Source: Acidobacteriota bacterium (GTDB lineage Bacteria; Acidobacteriota; Thermoanaerobaculia; Multivoradales; JAGPDF01). Taken from it: 64,000 nt of DNA. Numbering within the stretch: the stretch's first letter is position 1; every line of letters starts with the position of its first letter. The stretch is from assembly GCA_014584695.1 (NCBI GenBank), contig JACTMI010000020.1:124001-188000 (forward strand), written 5' to 3'. A program made the position numbers and the translations under genes. The notes under the pieces were generated by a model. The model saw only the letters and a list, made by a program, of their open reading frames with translations, made no database searches and was not told the origin of the DNA. Below are positions 48,729 through 57,024 of the stretch, piece after piece.

Positions 48729-50930
48729 TCAGTTGCCGCCGGCGCGGTCGCGCGCCTGGCCGGCGGCTTCGGCGGCGGCGGTGAGGAGCTCCTTGAGGCT
48801 GGAGAGGGCGTCTGCGGTGTGGTTCTCGGCTTCGAAGACCTGGCCCAGGTCGCGGCGGGCGCGGGCGGCGGCGAGGACGCGGTCGGCCTCGGCGGCGAGG
48901 TCGGCGATCTGCTTCTCCTGCCGTGCGAGCTCGGGGCGGGAGCGCCAGAGCGCGGCGACCGCGGGCTGGGTCTTGAGGCCGCGCAGCTCGCCCAGCTGGC
49001 GCAGGAGCCGCTCGAGCTTCCCTTCGACCTCGGCGAGGTGGGTGGCGAACTGCTCGCCGTCGACTGTCGTGACGGTGCCGGCGGCGCAGCGGCCGCGGGC
49101 GGCGACGACCTCGCTCCAGATCGGGTCGCGCGGCGCGCGCTGCTGCGCCTCGGAGGCGGCGAACAGCCGCTCCGCCTGCGCGCAGTCGCCGAGCGCCGCC
49201 AGCGCCAGACCGTAGGCGGCCTGCGGGTAGTAGCCGGAGCGTTCGGTCGAGTCGCCGGCGAACGCCGCGCGCAGCTCACGGGCGGCGGCTTGGGAATCCC
49301 CCGCGGCCAGGCGCTCCATGCCGGCGGCGTAGGCCGTCTGGGGACCGGCAGTCGCCCCGCCGCCGGGTGCCGCCGGCAAATCGTTGCCGCCGGGTGCCGA
49401 CATCGCCCGGAACAGCAGCCAACCGGCGATCGCGACGCCGAGCGCGGCCGCGGCGACGCCGGCGAGGGCGAGCGTCGAGCGCCGCGGCGCGGGCCGCGCG
49501 ATTCTCTCCCGCTCGGCGGCGACCGAGATGCCGGCGGTGACCTCGTCGGCCGCCGCGGCCGCCGCGGCGGGCGAGACCAACCGCTCGGGCGGCAGCGTTC
49601 GCGCGGCCCCCGGGGTGTCCGGGCTGCTCCGCTCGGCGACCACCGTGGCCTGGGTCGCGCCGGCGTTGCGCGCCTCCTGGTCGCGCCGAATCCGGTCGAT
49701 CCGCTCCTGCAGCTCGCGGCCGCGGGTGTGGAGCGGATCCTGGGCGACGATCTCGAACACTTTCGACATCGCCTCCGGCAGCTTGCCCTCGGCGAGCGCC
49801 TGCTCGGCCTCGTCGGCCATCCGGTCGAGCCGCTTCGACTCCGCGAGCTCCGAGCGGTGGCCGCGCTCCTGCTGGTCGACCTGCCGCCGCAGCTCCGCCA
49901 GCCGGGTGTCGTTGCCCAGCCGCTCGACCGCTTGCGAGAGCAGCTGCCGCGCCTCGCCGAACTCGCGCCGCTCGATCCGCTCGCGCAGCTGGCGCTCGGC
50001 CTCGTCGAGCGCGGCCAGCCGCTCCCGCCGCGCCCCCTCGCGCGCGGCGTCGAGCAGTGCCCGCTCCTCGCGGCGGCCACCGTGGGTGAGCGACTCGGCG
50101 ACCTCGGCCAACCGGCGCGAGAACTCCTCGGCCGAGGGCAGGCGCTCCTCCGGCCGCTTGGCGAGCGCGGCGCGGATCACCTGGCGCAGGCTCTCCGGCA
50201 CGACTCCGCCCGGGTCGGAGACCGCGAAGTCGACCGGATCGCGGTGGAGGTGGCCGGTGATGAGCGACGGCAGATCGTGTCCCGGGATCGGGTAGACCCC
50301 GGTGACCAGCTCGTAGAGCAGGACGCCGAAGGAGTAAAGGTCGCTCCGGGCGTCGATGTTCTGGCTGACCAGCTGCTCGGGGCTCGAGTACTTGGGCTTG
50401 CCCAGGTAGAGCGAGGTGGCGGTGCCCTTGCCCTCGCCCTTGAGGATCTTGACGATGCCGAGGTCGATCAGCTTGACCAGCGGCTCACCGTCGACGTCGC
50501 GCGTCAGCATCAGGTTGTCGGGGGCGATGTCGCGGTGGACGAACCCCTTGCGGTGCAGGTAGCCGAGCGCGCGCAGCCCTTGCTGCGCGATCGCCAGCGT
50601 CAGCGTCAGGTGGCGCGCCTCGGGCTGGCGGCAGTACTCCTCGAGCGTGATGCCGTCGATGTACTCGAGGACGATGTAGGCGGTCCCCTCGTCGTCGATC
50701 GAGAAGTCGTAGAGCTGGGCGATGTTCGGGTGGCGCAGGTGAATGGCGATCTTCGCCTCGCGCAGGAACCGCTCCTTGAGGTCCTCCTCGGCGACCAGCT
50801 GCGAGCGCAGCACCTTGACCACCCGCAGCTCGTCGAGCAGGCGGTGGCGGACGAGGTAGATCGCCCCCATGCCCCCTTCGCGGAGCTTCTTGACGATCTC
50901 GTACTTGGGGTCGATCTTGGCTTGGATCAC
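48729..50930 (-). CDS. Membrane-anchored serine/threonine protein kinase
   Basis: This is a 733-residue protein from a GTG at 50930. The kinase domain (about 10-280) has the Gly loop LREGGMGAIYLV, Lys39 in VVKVL, the catalytic loop HRDIAPDN with Asp134, a DLG (not DFG) metal motif in LIDLGIVK, and GKPKYSSPEQL in the activation segment. After a charged coiled-coil stretch (about 285-400) and a Pro/Ala linker, one TM (about 478-502) leads to a periplasmic part with TPR-like helices (YYPQAAYGLALAALGDCAQA). The architecture is that of PknB-like receptors of Acidobacteriota and Myxobacteria. The targets are unknown. Confidence 0.92.
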   Translation of the reverse strand: MIQAKIDPKYEIVKKLREGGMGAIYLVRHRLLDELRVVKVLRSQLVAEEDLKERFLREAKIAIHLRHPNIAQLYDFSIDDEGTAYIVLEYIDGITLEEYCRQPEARHLTLTLAIAQQGLRALGYLHRKGFVHRDIAPDNLMLTRDVDGEPLVKLIDLGIVKILKGEGKGTATSLYLGKPKYSSPEQLVSQNIDARSDLYSFGVLLYELVTGVYPIPGHDLPSLITGHLHRDPVDFAVSDPGGVVPESLRQVIRAALAKRPEERLPSAEEFSRRLAEVAESLTHGGRREERALLDAAREGARRERLAALDEAERQLRERIERREFGEARQLLSQAVERLGNDTRLAELRRQVDQQERGHRSELAESKRLDRMADEAEQALAEGKLPEAMSKVFEIVAQDPLHTRGRELQERIDRIRRDQEARNAGATQATVVAERSSPDTPGAARTLPPERLVSPAAAAAAADEVTAGISVAAERERIARPAPRRSTLALAGVAAAALGVAIAGWLLFRAMSAPGGNDLPAAPGGGATAGPQTAYAAGMERLAAGDSQAAARELRAAFAGDSTERSGYYPQAAYGLALAALGDCAQAERLFAASEAQQRAPRDPIWSEVVAARGRCAAGTVTTVDGEQFATHLAEVEGKLERLLRQLGELRGLKTQPAVAALWRSRPELARQEKQIADLAAEADRVLAAARARRDLGQVFEAENHTADALSSLKELLTAAAEAAGQARDRAGGN

Positions 50931-51081
50931 CGCGCTCGCGCGGGGGCGCCGACGAACGGCGCCCCCCTCCTCTGGATTGCCGGGGCGATCCTAGACCATC
51001 CGGTCCGGCTGGCCGCTCTCAGCGCTGGCTTCTCGCCCGGAATCCGAAGCTCCGAGCGGGATCGCCGGCGCTGATCTCACA

Positions 51082-51167
51082 GGGGAGGGCACGCGCCCTC
51101 CCCTCGGCCAGCGGAGTGAATCCGCTGGCCTCACCCCTCCGCGGTCGCTCGCCTGGCGGCTCGCTCC
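51082..51167 (+). repeat. Family A double-hairpin repeat, copy A5
   Basis: This is the cleanest single unit. Hairpin 1 is at 51082-51103, hairpin 2 at 51106-51130, then the conserved tail to 51167, with no tail duplication. Arms are identical to A1 despite the 22-kb distance. It lies between the autotransporter 3' end and the kinase start; the remaining ~200 bp of that gap show nothing else. Confidence 0.9.
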
Positions 51168-51225
51168 TGTGCTTCTGTCCCGGGAGATCTGGCGCCTTCA
51201 TCGGAGAGCTCGAGGAGTTGCTCGC

Positions 51226-53292
51226 TCAGAACTCGAAGCGCAGGCCGGCGTTGAAGGTCTCGAAGTCGAAGTCGTCGCGGCTGAGCTCGCGGTCGTAGGC
51301 GACGAACAGGCTCCCCCACAGGAACTGGAAGCGCAGCGAGGCGCCGACGTTGAAGAAGTCGCGGTCGGGATCATCGGTGAAGACGACGAAGCCCGAGCCG
51401 GCGGCGACGTCGCCCAGGAAGCGGCCGCGGATCCCCTGGCCGTCGTCGTCGAACTCGTGCAGGTACGAGGCGTTGATCTGCGGCACGAACAGGCCGCCCG
51501 AGAACTGGAAGACCCGCGAAAGGTCGATCCCCACCTCGCCGACGAGCGAGGTCACGGTCTGCGCTTCGAGCTCGAGCCCGAAATCGGCGACGAAGGTCGT
51601 GCCCGGCAGCGTCGCCACGGCGCCCCGCTCGCGGAAGCCATCCACCTCGGCGCGCGCGTAGTGTCCGCGGCCGAACAGCGTCGCCGTGCCGCGCGGCCCG
51701 TCCCAGGACCAGCCCCCCTCGAGCGTCGAGGCCAGCTGCTCGCCGTCGAAATCGGCGCGCGCGGTGAGCGTGCCGAGGACCGGCAGCTCGATCCGCCGCG
51801 TCTGCTCGTACTGGTTCTGGCCATAGGTGGCGCTGGCCTGGAAATAGCCGTTGCCGGCCCCCTCCCAGATGCCGTAGAGGGTGAGCGAGAGGCCGCTGGT
51901 GTCGAGATCGCCGCCGGCGTCGGCCAGGCCGGTCTCGGTCTCGAGCGCCGACAGCGCGAAGCCGAAGAACGAGTTGCTCCCCACCGCCCGGTCGAAGCCG
52001 ATCGTGACGCCCGCGGTGTCGAAGTCGAAGCCGGTCTCGTCGACGCCGCGCGCCTTCTCGCCCTTCGACAGCCGGCCGTTGACGAAGAACCCCCAGGGTC
52101 GCTCGCGCTTGGGCTGCACCGCGGGCGCCGCCGTGGCCGGGGCTTCGGCCGCGTCCAGGCCGGCGTAGAGCTGGAGGAAGCTGCGCTCGAGGCTGGCCCG
52201 GAAGGCGTCGCGACGGCCCGCCTCGGACCAGGCCGAGGCCAACAGCCCGTCCGAGACGGTGCCGCCGTCCAGGGTGAGCGCGATCTGGGAGAGCGACCGG
52301 CGCAGCGCGCCGCCGCGCAGCGCCGAGAGGCGGGATGCGATGGCGTCGAGCTGCCCGCCCAGGCTGGCGACCGCCGCTTCGGTCTGGGCGCCCAGGCCGG
52401 TGGCGGTGAGCTCCTGGACCGCCTGCGTCCGCTGCGTCCGGGTGGTCAGCGTGCCGGTCATGAAGACGCAGAGCGGGGTGGGCTCCGGGGTGGGCGTCGC
52501 GAAGACCTCCTGACAGATCGCGTCGAAGGCGGCGCCGACCGAGCGGTAGCTCCGGTTGCCGGGCGTCAGCTCGCCCAGGCTCTGGGTCTGGATGTTGAAC
52601 CGGACCGGCGCCAGGCTGCTGTAAGCGGCCGAGATCACCGTCGCGCCGGCGACGCTGAAGCCGAAGTCACCGGTGGCGATGCCCGCGGCGTTGCTGGCCG
52701 TCGTCGTGCCCACGGCGCGCGGCGAACCGGGGCTCTGGTCGACTCGCCAGGTCAGGGCGACGCCTTGCACCGGCTGGCCGGCGGCGTCGAGCACGCGCAC
52801 CTGGAACGTCTGGCGGTCACCGAGCACCAGGGTGGTGTTCTCCGGGGTCACGCGCTCGAGGCGAGCCACCGGGTCGACCGGCGGCGGCGGCGCGACCGGG
52901 TTGACCGTGATGAAGAAGGAGACGGAGTTGAAGCGCTCGGCGTTGGCGTCGATGCGCACCGAACCCGGATTCGCCAGCTGGACCTCGGTGAAGGCGATCC
53001 CCTGACCGTCGGTCAAGCGCGGATTCGCCAGGCCCGAGACGCCGCCCGGCCCCGAGATGAGCTGGAAATTGACCGGGACCTGCGCCGCCGGCTGGCTGCC
53101 GAAGGTCAGGCGGACTTCCAGCCGGAGCGTCGAGCCGGCGGTGACCGAGCGGCTGGTGCCGCCGATCGCCTGCATCTGGCCTTCGGTGGTCTGGGCCTCG
53201 CCGACGCCCGCGGCGAGGGTGCCGATGAACGCCAGAACGGCCGCTCGGCTGAGCCAGGTCCGGCGAGTCGAAAGTGGTTCGAGAGCGCGCAT
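51226..53292 (-). CDS. Autotransporter with two Ig-like passenger domains
   Basis: This is a 688-residue protein from the ATG at 53292. It has a signal peptide (about 1-33), two bacterial Ig-like (Big_1-type) domains (about 40-125 and 135-225; LRLEVRLTFGSQPAAQVPVNF and FQVRVLDAAGQPVQGVALTW), then a linker module with two cysteines (AICQEVF...PLCVFM) and a helical stretch. It ends in an autotransporter beta-barrel (about 400-688) starting RPWGFFVNGRLSKGEK and finishing FNAGLRFEF, a terminal aromatic as expected for BAM recognition. The linker and barrel are homologous to those of the protein at 59930. It is an outer-membrane surface protein, perhaps an adhesin. Confidence 0.87.
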   Translation of the reverse strand: MRALEPLSTRRTWLSRAAVLAFIGTLAAGVGEAQTTEGQMQAIGGTSRSVTAGSTLRLEVRLTFGSQPAAQVPVNFQLISGPGGVSGLANPRLTDGQGIAFTEVQLANPGSVRIDANAERFNSVSFFITVNPVAPPPPVDPVARLERVTPENTTLVLGDRQTFQVRVLDAAGQPVQGVALTWRVDQSPGSPRAVGTTTASNAAGIATGDFGFSVAGATVISAAYSSLAPVRFNIQTQSLGELTPGNRSYRSVGAAFDAICQEVFATPTPEPTPLCVFMTGTLTTRTQRTQAVQELTATGLGAQTEAAVASLGGQLDAIASRLSALRGGALRRSLSQIALTLDGGTVSDGLLASAWSEAGRRDAFRASLERSFLQLYAGLDAAEAPATAAPAVQPKRERPWGFFVNGRLSKGEKARGVDETGFDFDTAGVTIGFDRAVGSNSFFGFALSALETETGLADAGGDLDTSGLSLTLYGIWEGAGNGYFQASATYGQNQYEQTRRIELPVLGTLTARADFDGEQLASTLEGGWSWDGPRGTATLFGRGHYARAEVDGFRERGAVATLPGTTFVADFGLELEAQTVTSLVGEVGIDLSRVFQFSGGLFVPQINASYLHEFDDDGQGIRGRFLGDVAAGSGFVVFTDDPDRDFFNVGASLRFQFLWGSLFVAYDRELSRDDFDFETFNAGLRFEF

Positions 53293-53402
53293 GTGCAGTG
53301 CCTCCCTGGTACTACGCGAGATCGGGCGGCCGTGGGGGACGCCGAACCCGCAAAGTCGTGTTTCCGGCAGTCTAGCAGGGACCGGGGCGGCGGGCGCGGC
53401 GG

Positions 53403-53939
53403 TCACGGGACCGGTTGCAGATCCGGCCAGCCGCGGTCGCGCGCCGAGATCACCGCGATCGCGCGCGGCCAGACGATGCCGAGCGCGGGGTCGTTCCAGC
53501 GCACGCCGCGCGCGGCCTCGGGAGCGTGGAACTCGGACATCTGATAGTGGACCTCGCAGTCCGGCTCGAGCGTCAGGAAGCCGTGCGCGAGCCCGGGCGG
53601 CACGTAGATCGCGTTGCGCTCGTCGGCCGCCAGCTCGATCGCGAGGTGCTGCGCGAAGGTGGGGGAGTCGGGTCGCAGGTCGGCGATGACGTCGTAGATC
53701 CGCCCGCGCACGCAGCGGACCAGCTTCGCCTCGGCGTGCGGGGCGGCCTGGAAGTGCAGGCCGCGCAGCGTCCCTGGCGTGGGGTTCCAGGAGAGGCTGG
53801 TCTGGACCAGGCGGCTGTCGAGCCCCGCGGCGGCGAACTCGCGGGCGCAGAAGGTGCGGGCGAAGAAGCCGCGCTCGTCGGCGTGCGGCTCGATCTCGAC
53901 CAGGAAGGCCCCCGCCAGCCCCAGGCGGACGAGCTTCAT
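53403..53939 (-). CDS. rfbC: dTDP-4-dehydrorhamnose 3,5-epimerase-like protein
   Basis: This is a 178-residue cupin of the RmlC family from the ATG at 53939. Family motifs present are ADERGFFARTF, SWNPTPGTLRGLHFQ with the catalytic His62, VRCVRGRIYDVIADLRPDSP and YVPPGLAHGFLTL. Given the neighbouring C-methyltransferase and CDP-glucose dehydratase remnant, it may act on a CDP- or dTDP-4-keto-6-deoxy sugar (RfbC-type in a CDP-sugar cluster) rather than in rhamnose synthesis; rmlA, B and D are absent here. It is the last gene of a three-gene minus-strand operon, starting 10 bp after the methyltransferase stop. Confidence 0.9.
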   Translation of the reverse strand: MKLVRLGLAGAFLVEIEPHADERGFFARTFCAREFAAAGLDSRLVQTSLSWNPTPGTLRGLHFQAAPHAEAKLVRCVRGRIYDVIADLRPDSPTFAQHLAIELAADERNAIYVPPGLAHGFLTLEPDCEVHYQMSEFHAPEAARGVRWNDPALGIVWPRAIAVISARDRGWPDLQPVP

Positions 53940-53949
53940 CGCCGCCGGC

Positions 53950-55185
53950 TCACGGCAGGACCTCGACCTCGGGGATCGCGACCACGAAGCGTCCTCCCCA
54001 CTCGCGGATGCCCGCCATCTGCGCGCTGATCTCCTCGCGCAGATTCCAGGGCAGGATCAGCACGTAGTCCGGCCGGTGCTCGAAGATCCGCTCCGGCGCG
54101 TGGATCGGCAGTCGGGTGCCGGGCAGGAAGCGCCCCTGCTTGTGCGGGCTGCGGTCGACGGTGAAGTCGAGGAAGTCGGCGCGGATCCCGCAGTAGACCA
54201 GCAGCGTGTTGCCCTTGGCCGGCGCGCCGTAGGCGACGATCGAACGGCCGGCGCGCTTCTCGCGGATCAGGAACTCGAGCAGCTTGCGCTTGGTCTCGCG
54301 CACCCGTTCGGCGAAAGCCTGGTAGTAAGCCGCGCTCTCGACGCCGCGCTCGCGCTCGCGCCGAGCGAGGGCGTCGACCGCCGCGGCGCGCGGCTGGCGC
54401 CCGCTGTCGGCGCGCTGCGCGAAGACGCGCAGGCTGCCGCCGTGGGTCGGGAGCTCCTCGACGTCGAATAGCGCCAGCCCGTGCGCGGCGAAGACCCGCT
54501 CGACCGCGACGAAGGAGAAATAAGAGAAGTGCTCGTGGTAGATGGTGTCGAACTGGTGGCCCTCGACCAGCCGCTCGAGGTGCGGGAACTCCATCGTCAG
54601 CACGCCGCCGGGCGTGAGCAGCCGGGCGAGGCCGGCGACGAAGTCGTTCAAGTCCGGCACGTGGGCGAGCACGTTGTTGCCGAGCAGCAGGTCGGCCGCG
54701 CAGCCGCGGCCGACGAGCTCTGCGGCCGTCGCGCGGCCGAAGAAGCGCACCTCGGTCGGAACCCCCGCCGCCACCGCGGCCGCCGCGACGTTGGCCGCCG
54801 GCTCGATGCCCAGAACCGGCACGCCGCGCGCGACGAAATGGCGCAGCAGGTAGCCGTCGTTCGAGGCCACCTCGACCACGCGCGAGGAGGCGTCGAGATC
54901 GAAGCGCTCGACCATCGCGTCGCAGTAGCGGCGCGCGTGCTCGACCCAGCTGGTCGAGTAGGAAGAAAAGTAGGCGTAGTCGCCGAAGATCGCCTCGGGG
55001 GTCGCCACCGCCGGCAGCTGCGCCAGCCAGCACCGCTCGCAGACGTAGACACAGAGCGGATACCAGCACTCCGGCCGTTCGAGGTCGGCCGCCGAAAGGA
55101 AGGAGTTGGCGAGCGGCGAGCTGCCGAGGTCGACCATCACCCGCTCGAGCGGCGCGGCGCAGAAGCGGCAGGCGGGGCCGGTCAA
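53950..55185 (-). CDS. NDP-sugar C-methyltransferase-like SAM enzyme
   Basis: This is a 411-residue protein. A TTG start at 55185 overlaps the stop of the rfbG remnant (TTGA) and gives LTGPACRFCAAPL. It has an N-terminal zinc-binding domain with CRFC and CERC pairs (Methyltransf_13-type), a central SAM domain (VVEVASNDGYLLRHF, GIEPAANV), and a C-terminal Methyltransf_14 domain with YGAPAKGNTLLVYCGI and ILPWNLREEI. This three-domain order is that of the sugar C-3 methyltransferases such as TylC3. It would methylate a 4-keto-deoxy sugar made by an upstream dehydratase, here broken. Confidence 0.88.
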   Translation of the reverse strand: MTGPACRFCAAPLERVMVDLGSSPLANSFLSAADLERPECWYPLCVYVCERCWLAQLPAVATPEAIFGDYAYFSSYSTSWVEHARRYCDAMVERFDLDASSRVVEVASNDGYLLRHFVARGVPVLGIEPAANVAAAAVAAGVPTEVRFFGRATAAELVGRGCAADLLLGNNVLAHVPDLNDFVAGLARLLTPGGVLTMEFPHLERLVEGHQFDTIYHEHFSYFSFVAVERVFAAHGLALFDVEELPTHGGSLRVFAQRADSGRQPRAAAVDALARRERERGVESAAYYQAFAERVRETKRKLLEFLIREKRAGRSIVAYGAPAKGNTLLVYCGIRADFLDFTVDRSPHKQGRFLPGTRLPIHAPERIFEHRPDYVLILPWNLREEISAQMAGIREWGGRFVVAIPEVEVLP

Positions 55186-55385
55186 GCCAGCCCTTCGCAG
55201 CGCTCGATCTGCGCCAGGGTGAGCGCGCGGGCGTCGCCGGAGGCGGCGACCGCACGACGCCATTCGACCAGCCAGCCGACGGCGCGCTCCAGGTCGAGCC
55301 GGGGGCATCGCCAGGAGCCCTCGAGACCGGTGTATCCGGTCACCAGGACCCGCTTGCCGCGCCAGAACGATGGGTTGGGGATCAC
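55182..55385 (-). pseudogene. rfbG: Internally deleted CDP-glucose 4,6-dehydratase (rfbG remnant)
   Basis: A 67-codon frame from a GTG at 55385. Residues 1-26 are the exact start of the family (MIPNPSFWRGKRVLVTGYTG, then LEGSW), including the NAD-binding GYTGLEG turn. Residues 27-67 are the exact end of the family (PRLDLERAVGWLVEWRRAVA, then ALTLAQIERCEGL). About 290 residues between them, with the active site, are missing, while the frame is kept. The fusion point is within GSW/CPRLDL. It is coupled to the methyltransferase by a TTGA overlap. It cannot be an active dehydratase. A real deletion or an assembly collapse are both possible. Confidence 0.85.
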
Positions 55386-55492
55386 GGCCTCCGTCGAACC
55401 GCCCGGGCGCGCCGGGGCACGGGCGGCGGGATGGTACCACGCGCGTCGCCGGCGACGCGTTCGGCGTCGGGGGCTGTGCTAGCGTCCGCGCG

Positions 55493-55744
55493 ATGGCCGT
55501 CGATCCGCAGCTGCTCGAGATCCTGGTGTGCCCCAAGAGCCGCGGCCGGCTGGAGCTGGTCGAGCTGCCCGCGGCAATCCGGCAGACGCTGGTCGACCGC
55601 TACCGCGAGCACTTCCGGGACGAGGTGCCGGTGGTCGAGTCCGGCCTGCTCTGCGCGGAGTCCCAGCTCGTCTACCCGATCGTCTCCGACATCCCCGTGC
55701 TGCTGGTCGACGAGGCTCTGCCGGCGTCGATCCTCGCCGGCTGA
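55493..55744 (+). CDS. Trm112 family protein
   Basis: This is an 83-residue protein from the ATG at 55493. It begins LLEILVCPKSRGRLELV, the Trm112/YcaR pattern with one Cys of the usual zinc site, and ends LVYPIVSDIPVLLVDEA. A second Cys (SGLLCAES) matches the typical YcaR spacing. Trm112 proteins partner with methyltransferases or assist lipid A kinase genes in operons; function here is not predictable beyond the fold. It starts 107 bp from the divergent rfbG remnant and precedes the O-antigen ligase-like gene by 14 bp. Confidence 0.87.
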   Translation: MAVDPQLLEILVCPKSRGRLELVELPAAIRQTLVDRYREHFRDEVPVVESGLLCAESQLVYPIVSDIPVLLVDEALPASILAG

Positions 55745-55758
55745 GCGGCACCACCCGG

Positions 55759-57024
55759 GTGTCCGCGCCCCCCCTTCTTTCGAGCGCGCCGAGCCCCCGG
55801 AGCTTCCTGGGCTGGCCGGTCGAGGCCGGCCCGGGGCGGTTGCGGTTCGCGCTCTACGCGCTCCACCTGCTCTTCACGGTCGCGCTGGCGATCTCGAACA
55901 TCCTGCTCGCCCTCGCGCTGCTGGCGTCGGCTCGCTCGCGGGAAACCTGGCGGCGGATCGCCTCCTCCGGTCCCGCGGTGCGCTGGGCGGCGCTCTACCT
56001 GGGTCTGCTGGTCGCCTCGGTGCTCGCCGCGCCGTTCCCGCGCGACAGTGCCCGGGCGCTCTCGGAGGTCTTCACCTTCGCGACCTTCCTGCTCGCTTTC
56101 GCGCTGGTGCGCGGGGAGCGCGCGGTCCGCTGGCTGCTCGACGCGACCGTGCTGGTGGGCGCGGCCGTGGCGGTGTCGGGTCTGCTGCAGCTGGCCGCCG
56201 GCTACGGCGACCTGGAGCGGCGGATCCGCGGCCCCTTCTCCCACTACATGACCTTCGCCGGGTGCCTGTTGCTGATCGACATGGTGCTGGTCGCCCGCCT
56301 GCTGGCGCGCCGCCCGGCCCCGGACGCCGCCGGGCCCACCCGTTGGCTGGATCACCCCGCGGTCGCCTGGAGCGCGCTGGTGGCGATCAACCTGGCGCTG
56401 GTCGCCAGCCTGACCCGGAGCGCCTGGCTGGCGCTGGTGGTCGCGCTGCTGGCGCTGGGCGCCTTCGTCTACCGCCGCCTGCTGCTGGTCGCGCCCGTCG
56501 CTGCCGGCGCCTTCCTGATCCTGGCGCCGGTGCCGGTGGTCGCGCGGGCGCTGTCGGTGACGGATCTCGAGGATCGCTCGAACTACGATCGCGTCTGCAT
56601 GGCGGCGGCGGGGCTCCAGATGGTGACCGAGCGGCCGCTGCTCGGCATCGGGCCGGAGGAGGTCCGGCGGCGCTATCCGCTCTACCGCCATCCGACCGCG
56701 CCGCGGCGGACGGTGCCGCACCTGCACAACGCTTACATCCAGCTGGCCGCCGAGCGCGGTTTGCCGGCGCTCGGCGCCGCGCTCGGGCTGGCCGGACTGT
56801 CCCTGTTCCGCGCCTATCGCGGTTATCGCGGCGCCGGCAGGGCTGGCGGCCGAGCGGACGTCCACCTGGGTGTCCTCGGCGCCCTGGTGGCGTTCGGAAT
56901 CGCCGCCCTGTTCGAGAACAACTGGGGCGACACGGAGGTTCAGCGGCTGTTGCTCTTCCTGCTCGCCGTCCCCTGGCTGCTGCCCGCGGAGCCCGAAGCC
57001 GCCCGGCCGGAGCCGACCCCGTGA
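55759..57024 (+). CDS. O-antigen ligase / polymerase family membrane protein (Wzy_C)
   Basis: This is a 421-residue protein from a GTG at 55759, with about ten hydrophobic segments. The large periplasmic loop holds the Wzy_C-type motif: LLGIGPEEVRRRYPLYRH, then PHLHNAYIQLAAERG, with the conserved Arg/His residues expected for WaaL-like transfer. A C-terminal FGIAALFENNWGDTEVQRL is also typical. It either ligates O-antigen to lipid A-core or polymerises glycans, and fits the sugar genes on the other strand. The stop overlaps ispA (GTGA at 57021-57024). Confidence 0.87.
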   Translation: MSAPPLLSSAPSPRSFLGWPVEAGPGRLRFALYALHLLFTVALAISNILLALALLASARSRETWRRIASSGPAVRWAALYLGLLVASVLAAPFPRDSARALSEVFTFATFLLAFALVRGERAVRWLLDATVLVGAAVAVSGLLQLAAGYGDLERRIRGPFSHYMTFAGCLLLIDMVLVARLLARRPAPDAAGPTRWLDHPAVAWSALVAINLALVASLTRSAWLALVVALLALGAFVYRRLLLVAPVAAGAFLILAPVPVVARALSVTDLEDRSNYDRVCMAAAGLQMVTERPLLGIGPEEVRRRYPLYRHPTAPRRTVPHLHNAYIQLAAERGLPALGAALGLAGLSLFRAYRGYRGAGRAGGRADVHLGVLGALVAFGIAALFENNWGDTEVQRLLLFLLAVPWLLPAEPEAARPEPTP

